A stretch of DNA of 64,000 bases from Hibiscus mutabilis (taxonomy: Eukaryota; Streptophyta; Magnoliopsida; Malvales; Malvaceae), in NCBI GenBank assembly GCA_019671005.1, contig CM033718.1:29838508-29902507 (forward strand). The letters run 5' to 3'. The position numbers and the translations under genes are program-made. A model generated the notes under the pieces. It was given only the letters and a program-made list of their open reading frames with translations, did no database searches and had not been told where the DNA came from. Position 1 is the stretch's first letter. Every line of letters starts with the position of its first letter. Positions 56,701 through 64,000 of this stretch are shown here, piece after piece.

Positions 56701-57268
56701 ATCGCTCGATTGCTCCCAGATTTGATGGCTCTTAATCGGCTACACAAGAGAATATTAGGGGATTAGGGTTTCTTGTTTAATTAGAATTGGGTCGGATATA
56801 ATATATGTATATATATTTGTTTGGGCTTTTGTATATTGGACTGATATATATTTAAAGTTGGGTTATTATTATTATTATTATTATTATTATTGGGCTTTTA
56901 TTTAGTGTCTTCTTCTTTTTCATTTTGGTTTAACAATGATAATAATATAATGTTAATAATAATAACAAAATATAAATATAATAACAAAATAATAATAATA
57001 ATAATAATAATAATAAGATGATGACAACGATAGTAAGAATAACAATACTAGGGATAATTAAGATAACATAAAAGAAATAACATACCATAATATATAGGGA
57101 TTTTTCAATTGGATAATAACATTGTAACAAAAATATGATATCAACATATATATATAATACTAGTATAATATTAGACCATTAATACTTAATACTTAATAAA
57201 TAATACTAGTAGCTTCCCTTTTGATATGTTTTTGCTGTAATTAAAAGGTAAACAAAGCCCATAATTTT
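53709..57268 (-). repeat. Tat-D 5' LTR, truncated at its start
   Basis: On the plus strand it begins TGTGATGACG and follows Tat-C's LTR from 29759 onward, with an extra AT-rich block around 54950-55700 that Tat-C lacks. The match ends at 57268 (CCCATAATTTTGG), where T4 starts, so about 120 bases of the LTR start are missing. It shares the hairpin AAGATCGTG...CACGATCTT (54845-54879). ORFs 55716-56605 are inside it. Confidence 0.85.
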
Positions 57269-59257
57269 GGAGGATGAGTAAATGACTTACCCGATTAAGA
57301 ACGAAACAACTATTTATCTTCATCTTCAACCTTTTACCTTGGTCAAGCAAGCACCTCCATTGGAGGGTAATTTAGCTTTGATTTCCTCAAAGTTTTCAAT
57401 CCTAATTCATAGTATTTGATCGGGTAAGTAATAACCCTCTAGCAATTTGTTGAAGCCACAGTTAAATCTTGATTAATCCTATGTTCAAGGATTTCAAATC
57501 CTATAAGTTGTTTGTAGGATTTCCTAGTCTAATTCCTATTATTTTCATAGCTAAGGTATGCTATGGAAATTGATAAAGACTATTGGAAATTATTGTAATC
57601 CTATTTCCACCATGTTTGTTAGCTCAAGAACAACATGGGGAGGAATCAATCAATCCATCAGAACCAACCAATCGAAAAAATAAGGGAATTGCCATCCGAG
57701 AGCTGTAGGAGCTTTAGAATTGAGGTGAGTATAGTCGGAGTCTCGGGATTAGGCTAGGTGCCTTTCTGATTGCAATGTTACTAAATTTAGTATTGCTAAC
57801 CTTTTTTATAAAGGATATTGCATCGAACCTCTTAGGAGGCATCATTGGTAAGTAACGGTAAGCTTTGCGTTGAATATTAGATATCGATATTTTCATCTTC
57901 ATCAAACATTGATATCGATATCGCCATTGTTATTGCCATCGATTTATAGTTTTCCAGGACATTGGTCATTGAACATTGTCAAAGTCATTGTTATAGCTAT
58001 TGTTATAGCCATTGTCATTGAGCGTTGATATAGGCATAGTTATTGTTTTTGATACATTGATATTGAAAGCATCGACCATTGACATTGTTATTGAGATCAT
58101 TGAACATTGTTATTGTTGTTGAACGTTGATTATTGATATTGTCACAAGACCTTGGATTCTAAAGGACATTGGATACAATTGGCATGCAATATAATTCATG
58201 AGCTCAGTGTATGGGTGGACTAAGGTCCTTTGGTTACGACCTATATTATGGAGAGGAGGAGGGATGTTTGTGTTATTGGTCATATTGGTAAGGCGGATGG
58301 ACTAGACCATTAATTGATTGTCAAGGCGTAGGAATTTGCGTATCCACTATCCTGAGTCGATCCAAGGGTTATTGTTGAAATATGATATAATTGCCATTGA
58401 ATATGAATATTGCATTATCATTATCAATTCATTGCATCGTTATTGCTAAAACATAATTTGGAATGCATTTCATTGTTATCGTTATCGTTATCGTCCGTGA
58501 CTACCTCACTAAGCAATATATGCCTAATGCATTTCATTTCATACATTTCAGGTTAAGAAGTTTGTTGTTCGAGATCAGAGGATTTGGAAGATTTTGGCAA
58601 GTCACAACCAAGCTAAATTAATGTATATCGAGTCTACGAACTCCTAGTATGGTGGCAAAGTAGTTAGACTTGTCACTTATGGTCCTTTAGGTATGTATGT
58701 ATTGCCCTTGGTTTGTAATTGTGCCTTAGGCCCTAAATGACCCTTTTGAATGGCTTAAAAGTGACTAAAATTGCATAGTTGGCCTAAAAAGTTGAAAACA
58801 TAGTAAATGGATTCGAATGGCTATAAAGTTTGGCATGCTAGTAGACTATAGTGTTATAAACTTGCTGGTAAAATTTCATTGGATTTGGACATTGTTTAAT
58901 TGGTCAAATTGAGTAAAAACCAGATAAAATCTATCATTATAGTACAGGGCATACCGATATGGGTGCAAGTGTTTCAGTACGTCTATGCATTTTTGGTCTG
59001 GACAAGCACAAGTTAACCATGGCGTATTGATACGTCCAAGGCGTATCAGTACAAAAAATCAACACTAGAATCTAAGAAATTAATTGCATCGGTACAATTT
59101 AGGGGCATATCGATACGGGTCAACCTGGTCAACACGTGCCAATACGGTTCCCAGCCGTACCGAAACGGGTAATGAACATTGGAATCTAATAATCATAAGA
59201 CATACATTGTGTATCAATACAGATGGTCACCGTATCGATACCGACTCTTGATCAGAT
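57269..59257 (+). repeat. T4: Tekay-type LTR fragment
   Basis: It carries the Tekay LTR modules: GAGGTGAGTATAGTC at 57722, GGACTAAGGTCC at 58217-58228, ACTACCTCACTAAGCA-ATATA-TGCCTA at 58501-58527, TTTCAG at 58552, CTCCTAGTATGGTGGCA near 58641, then GTATCGATAC-like repeats. The segment from 58790 resembles the T1 LTR (ATAGTAAATGGATTCGAAT). Both ends are cut: Tat-D LTR at left, T2 chromodomain at right. It contains CATTGTTATTG-like low-complexity sequence at 57890-58145. Confidence 0.78.
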
Positions 59258-59482
59258 CCGTCAAATGTTATGCCTATTGAGGAGATTGATTTGTATCCGA
59301 ATGTGTCTTATGATGAGCAACCTGCAAAGGTGCTGAATTCGATTACTAAGGTTCTATGTGGAAAGACCATAGAGTTGGTCAAGATATTGTGGCGACATCA
59401 AGAAGTTGAGAAAGCCACATGGGAAACAAAAGAGGACATGATGAAACAGTTTCCTCATCTATTTCCATCAGGTAAATTTTAG
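59258..59482 (+). pseudogene. T2 integrase chromodomain end
   Basis: The frame reads MPIEEIDLYPNVSYDEQPAK, then a KTIELVKILWRHQEVEKATW block and EDMMKQFPHLFPSGKF before the stop at 59482. It is the chromodomain tail of a Tekay-type polyprotein. It is the last 70-odd residues of the pol of T2; the rest is gone, replaced at the left by T4. It is uninterrupted over this short span. It directly precedes the polypurine tract. Confidence 0.87.
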
Positions 59483-59510
59483 GGATGAAATTTCTTAAGA
59501 GGGGGAGAGT
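59483..59510 (+). other. T2 polypurine tract
   Basis: After the chromodomain stop comes ATGAAATTTCTT followed by AAGAGGGGGAGAGT (59497-59510), then the LTR start TACAACACC, a mutated TGTAACGCC. Confidence 0.85.
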
Positions 59511-62500
59511 TACAACACCCCAAAAATAGGGCTAGACATTTTGAGGTTAGATCTGGTGAGTTTCGACCTGATCGAATCAAATTAATTAGTTAAATAATTT
59601 TTAGGGAAATTAATATTTTAAAAATACAATTTGAGGAGATAAAAATTGGTTTGATTTACCAAAAATGTTTAAATATATTATCAAGTATTTTGGTAATTAA
59701 TAGGAGAATTAATTAAATGGTTTCAAGTGACATTGTGATTTAGTGACTAAATTGTAAAAAGTGCAAAACTATTTTAATGACTATTTTATAAATGGGCCAA
59801 TACTAAGAATCCTTAGAGACCTATATTTTCTAAATGATTTAATCTGAAAATACCACCTTAATTGATTAAGGAATTGACGGTTAATTGTTTTTCCAAATTA
59901 TTTTCCTATTGTTTTGATTTTCCCTCATTTTCTGTCCTTATTTTCCCCCACTTTCCATTTCAACATCTAAACAAGATTCTCAAAATTTCTTTGCCGGTTT
60001 TCAATGGAGAATTCATCATTTGATTCTACCTTTATTTCTTAACAAAACCGCAGAAGATTTTCTAGGATTTCATCTATTTTACAAGTTAAGTTTCAAGAAA
60101 ATCTAACGTCAATTTTGGTGGGAGCTTCTTCAAAATTGAATTTCTTTTCCTCTCTTTAAACTAAGGTTCCTTATTGATATTCCCTAATAGTTGGCTGAAT
60201 ATGGATTGATATTAACATGGTTTTGCAATGGATTTTAAGATTTGAGCTATTAATGGTAATTTTGATGATTTGCTTAAAGATTTGTTTAACTTGATAGAAC
60301 CTGGAGATCTTAATTGGGTTATTTCATGTTTTGATAAGGTAATCATGGTGTGAAATGAGATTATGAGAATAAATCTCGAAACTATTTAATTGGCTAATTT
60401 TTAGGTGAGTTTTTAGATGTTTTTGGGGCCATTCTATGTGTTTTTGAGTTGTTGGATATATAAGGATGTTTAGAAGGTGTTTATGGATATGTTTTGATGT
60501 GGTTTGAATGTTAGAATCGCTGGTTTGAAGTTAAGAATTGATAGAGAGGAGATTGGTGTTGATTTCGGTAGTTTCGGCTAGTGTTTGGAAAGTTAATGTT
60601 AAGGATGCAGGGGATCTTTGTTTAGCAACGAGTTGAATGCATAATGATGCATTTTCCCTCTTGTTTATGTGGTTAAAACAGGGGACGATCAAGCCGAGTT
60701 TTCCTAGTTGCGTACGTTGCTTATCGGTGGCTCGATTCGCATTGGCGAGCAAGGCGAGCTGTATAGGTGAGTGTTTAAATGCGTAAAATCTCTTTAAAGG
60801 TTTGATCGATGGATCATGGGGGTTTAGTTATAGCCTAAGAAGCTTAACTAAGCTGAAGCGTAAGTTTCTCTTATTTTGCTTGGTTATCGCCTTTAATATG
60901 AGCTTGCGGTTTCATGTTTTGGGATTAAACATGGTTTGGTTTACTTTCTGTAAATGCATCATTTTGAATTAATATGCAATGTTTAAACAAAGTAATGAAT
61001 GCCTATGAGCATTGAGATTTGTTCCTAAAAGGAATGTGTTGTTGCCTTTGGCAATGTGGTATTGCATATGAAATGGTTTTGAGAAATGCATTGAAAAATA
61101 GTATGTAAAAGTATTGGAAATGATATATTGGCTATATGACTTATTGTGAAAGTATCGGATATAGTTGACTAGCCATAGGATTAAAGTGCACTATAAAATA
61201 TAAAATCGATTGTGTGAAATTCTTTGGTTACACAATAGGGGTAGTGCTATTGTGAAGTGATAGGGGTAGTACTATCACAATGAGATAGGGGTATTTCTAT
61301 TCTCATCCGAAGTGGGTTATGGTGGAGGTAGTACCGACATGAGACTTGATGTGGGTAGTTCTACCAGGAAATCCGTGTATCCGAACATGTATGGATAGAG
61401 GTAGTGCTATCCGTGGATAGAGGTAAGTCTATATGGGTCTCTTTAAATGCCAATATATGAGAATATATGTGATAAAAGAGTTGATAAATGATTATGATGC
61501 ATATGTTGCTATGCCTGATTTGTTTGGAAACAAATGAGGAAATGCTTGGGTAGTTAAGCATATTTTGAAAACAAGATGGTTTGTCATTTTCAAGTGGATT
61601 TTTTCAATCAGATGTGAAATGCTTGGGTAGTTAAGCATGAGTTGGTAATTAAACAATTGTGTTAATGCTTGGGGAATAAGCATGTTTTGTGAAACGAGAT
61701 GTTTAATGGTTTTCAAACGGTTTTCAATTGCATCAATGTTGTATATGAGCATCCTAACTAAGCATTTGTGCTTACACTCTCTTTTTCCCATTGATGTAGA
61801 GCAATAGAGTTGAGGGGCTGCATTGGTTGCGAAGGAAGGTCCAAGATCAAGACATTCACTTGAGTATAGGAACTTGGTTTTAAATTTGGTAAATAAGGTA
61901 ATGTGTTACCATGTTTTGGGGGATTTGTAATCAAGATTTTCGGTTGCTTTATTATGGTTTAATTGTTCTAGTTTGATGGATTTGTAGTTGGATTTGAGGC
62001 TTGGTTGTTGATAACTTGCGAGCATGAGTTTATGCTTTGTGATTTTTTCCCATCGTATGCATATCAATTGGAAATGTTTATGATCATAGTTTTGTCATGC
62101 TAGCATACTATAAATGTTGCTAAAAGATTGTTGATGCCATGCCTATGATCAAATATACCTTGAATCTCTTTTTGAATGTTGAGTTGGATGGTTCTTAGGA
62201 AGCATGCCTCTAGAATTGGGATTGAAGTGCCTCTTCATGAATTGATCTTGTTACCTTGTGTTTATAGCATGGTTTAATCCTTAGTTTAGTTGTATGTATG
62301 ATTATGTAGAGTTAAGGCATGCTTGAATCCATGTTCGAGAGAAAAACCAGTAATTTTGGACATTATAGGTCTAGGCATACCGATACACATGGCTCCATAT
62401 CAGTACGAGTATGTGTTTCTAGTGGCCTCGTGTTGGTACACGAGGACGTGTATCGATACGCCTTTTAGCCACTAAAAATCTAATTATGGTTCGTGTATCC

Positions 62501-62905
62501 CACGTACCGATACACCTTGAGACCGTATCGCTATGGCTGGTCGTTATGTTAGTTGGTGGAGGTTTTATGTTTGAGATTTTTTCGTTTTTGTCCCTGGTTC
62601 TTATGCATGCAATTATTGGGTCTAATTGTTTTGAGCTGGTTTTTGACAAGTAAGCAAGTAACATGATTAGTTGAGGGATGGTAACTTTGAAATTAATTAA
62701 GTCCTTGGAATTTTCTAGATTTGCAATTTGGTCAAATATGCACAATTAGATGTCAATTTGACGCCTGATTTAGTTGATTTTTCACTCGCTGGCAGCATGC
62801 TCACCTTAAGTCCTAATATTTATCGTAACGAGTTTTGTTTTAGCAAAAACCCACCATAGCTCGCTTGGTTCGGTCTGACGACTAGGCCAGGTCGAGGGGA
62901 TTACA
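59511..62905 (+). repeat. T2 3' LTR
   Basis: It matches the 5' LTR over about 785 bases (59511-60297) and then differs. It has GTGAGT at 60767, tandem blocks of ATAGGGGTAGT at 61240-61440, AATGCTTGGGTAGTTAAGCAT repeats at 61550-61690, the hairpin TAAGCA-TTTG-TGCTTA at 61759-61774 and a TAG at 61799, then GTATCGATACGCC-type repeats near 62370-62540. It ends GAGGGGATTACA at 62905, followed by TTGGC. ORFs within it are unsupported. Confidence 0.82.
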
Positions 62906-62910
62906 TTGGC
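62906..62910. repeat. Right target-site duplication of T2 (TTGGC)
   Basis: The same five bases as at 25410-25414 follow the LTR end. They return to the Athila integrase gene, in frame with the other side after one copy is removed. Confidence 0.92.
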
Positions 62911-63480
62911 AATGAGCTTGTTGTTGAAGTGACTTCCCTCATCACTAATAATAGCACGAGGTACTCCAAACCGAGTGAACATGTTTTTTTGCAAAATCCT
63001 CATGACAATATTTTCATCATTCTTGGTCGTAGCAATAGCCTCCACCCACTTGAACATATAATCAATTGTGAGCAGAATGTACATTTGTCTTTTAAAGGAT
63101 TGGAATGGTCTCATGAAGACAATGCTCCAAACATTAAAAAGTTCAACTTCAAGGATGACTTATATGGGCAGCTCATTACGTTGAAAGATGTTCCTCGTTC
63201 TTTGACATCTATCGCAAGCCTTGTAGTATGCATAAGCATCTTGAGACAAGGTTGGCCAATAGAATCCATATTGTAGGACCTTGCAGCAGCCCGTTGTCCT
63301 TCAAAATGCCCTCCCCATGGAATGGAATGGCAATGGTAGAGGATGTCTTCATTTTCTTTCTCGGGTACGCATATTTGGATCATCTGATAAGTGCATTGCT
63401 TGAAAGGTAAGGCTCATCCCAATAATAGTAGCCTGCATCATATCGGAATTTCTTCCTACCCTGGCTACTAAGATCACAAG
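62911..63480 (-). pseudogene. Athila integrase, N-terminal part and core
   Basis: On the minus strand from about 63480: GRKKFRYDAGYYYWDEPYL, then the frame 63111-63383 (ICVPEKENEDILYHCHSIPW, GGHFEGQRAAARSYN, the His/Cys domain), a frameshift near 63120, and the frame 62806-63114 (YILLTIDYMFKWVEAIATT with the first Asp, AIISDEGSHFNNKLIANV with the second). The core continues across T2 at 25414. The Cys pair of the zinc domain is degraded. Confidence 0.87.
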
Positions 63481-63840
63481 GAAAAATATCACTAACAAGA
63501 AAATTAACAATGTCAATATACCACGGCAATGTCGTGGCTTTTAAAAGTTTCTCCTCCGGGAATCCCTTAATATCACATGCATTTTCAAGCCTAGAAAGAT
63601 TGTTAGCTACTTGATTTTTAGTACCTTTTCTATCACCTCAATATCAAATTCTTGCAACAGTAATATCCACATAATAAATCTTGGTTTAGTAACCTTTTTA
63701 GTCACTAAGTATTTAATGGAAGAATGATCAGTATGCACAATGACTTTAGTTCTTATAAGGTATGCCCTAAATATATCAAATGCATAAACTACAACAAGCA
63801 GTTCTTTTTCAGTGGTAGTGTAGTTAACTTAGCATGGTGA
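63481..63840 (-). pseudogene. Athila RNase H remnant
   Basis: On the minus strand a frame of about 72 codons without ATG reads TTTEKELLVVVYAFDIFRAY, VIVHTDHSSIKYLVTKK and ILLLQEFDIEV, then with a stop and frame change NQVANNLSRLENACDIKG. This is the Athila RNase H. It is joined without any RT to the protease-side sequence at 63841, so RT and the start of RNase H are deleted. Confidence 0.85.
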
Positions 63841-64000
63841 AACTGCAAGGGTCCTTCATCTTGGGTGGTAAATCATTTAGCATGGCCACACATTCGCCCG
63901 TTGTATCAATAGCTTCAACTTTACACATCATTCTTTTCTTGGTTATGATCTCCTTCATAAACTTTGTATATATAGGCATCTGATCGATGGCTCCAAAAAT
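63841..64000 (-). pseudogene. Athila gag-protease junction fragment
   Basis: On the minus strand from the window edge the frame reads GAIDQMPIYTKFMKEIITKK and LPPKMKDPCSFT. In Athila elements this block lies before the protease. The frame ends at a TAA just past 63841, where RNase H sequence follows. The element continues beyond the window. Confidence 0.82.

Larger units (their letters stand above)
48443..57268 (-). mobile_element. Tat-D: non-autonomous Tat element with gag but no pol
   Basis: On the minus strand: 5' LTR (53709-57268, cut at its start), primer-binding site, leader, gag, a long noncoding 3' region with tandem repeats, then the 3' LTR in two pieces (48443-48575 and 41400-41870). 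Between gag and the 3' UTR I find no protease, RT, RNase H or integrase motif. Its LTR family is that of Tat-C. Confidence 0.8.
25415..62905 (+). mobile_element. T2: Tekay-type element expanded to 37.5 kb by nested insertions
   Basis: The 5' LTR starts at 25415 and the 3' LTR ends at 62905, flanked by TTGGC on both sides. Its own remaining parts are the 5' LTR, primer-binding site, about 1 kb of leader, the chromodomain end of pol (59258-59482), polypurine tract and 3' LTR. The rest is Tat-C, T3, Tat-D, Tat-E and T4. Most of its gag-pol is gone, so deletions accompanied the insertions. Confidence 0.88.

Overview
The window looks like heterochromatic plant (angiosperm) DNA made almost entirely of nested and broken LTR retrotransposons of the Ty3/gypsy superfamily. 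I see no host gene, tRNA or rRNA. The plant lineages Tat/Ogre, Athila and Tekay-type chromovirus are recognised from protein motifs (Tat gag and archaeal-type RNase H, Athila integrase and env-like ORF, chromodomain-tailed integrase) and from primer-binding sites, polypurine tracts and LTR ends. Every coding region carries stops and frameshifts, many of the C-to-T or G-to-A kind expected from methylated DNA, so no element here is autonomous. Boundaries and homologies were read by eye; no alignment was run.

Layout. 1-10737: Tat-A (+), with gag, protease, a probable Ogre-type intron, RT, RNase H, integrase, a purine-rich 3' UTR and a 3' LTR cut at its end. 10738-19470: T1 (+), a Tekay-type chromovirus with gag-pol-chromodomain, a truncated 5' LTR and a 3' LTR. 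19471-20540: Tat-B (-), a pol fragment. 20541-25414 and 62906-64000: one Athila element (-), split by T2. 25415-62905: T2 (+), a Tekay-type element with a matching TTGGC target-site duplication, stretched to 37.5 kb by later insertions. Inside T2 lie a leader remnant (28699-29758), Tat-C 3' LTR (-, 29759-32472) with the end of its 3' UTR, T3 (32802-41399: two long LTRs around only 196 bp), a Tat-D LTR piece, Tat-E (+, 41939-48442), the body of Tat-D (-, 48443-57268; gag but no pol seen), a Tekay LTR fragment T4 (57269-59257), and T2's own chromodomain end and 3' LTR.

Inferred order of events: Athila inserted into Tat-B; T2 inserted into the Athila integrase gene; Tat-C/D inserted into T2; T3 and Tat-E inserted into Tat-C/D; ectopic recombination and deletion then fused several copies, leaving mosaic LTRs.

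The most interesting signal is in the Tekay-type LTRs. Divergent LTRs share an ordered set of modules: a GTGAGT donor-like site, a hairpin that can fold as GGAC(UACG)GUCC, a second hairpin whose arms change sequence between families yet stay complementary, then a YAG acceptor-like site. This suggests a conserved, possibly spliced or structured leader in these LTRs. Other points of note are a 69-bp intron-like insert in the T1 integrase, a 13-bp inverted repeat around the Tat polypurine tract, and arrays of the palindrome GTATCGATAC.
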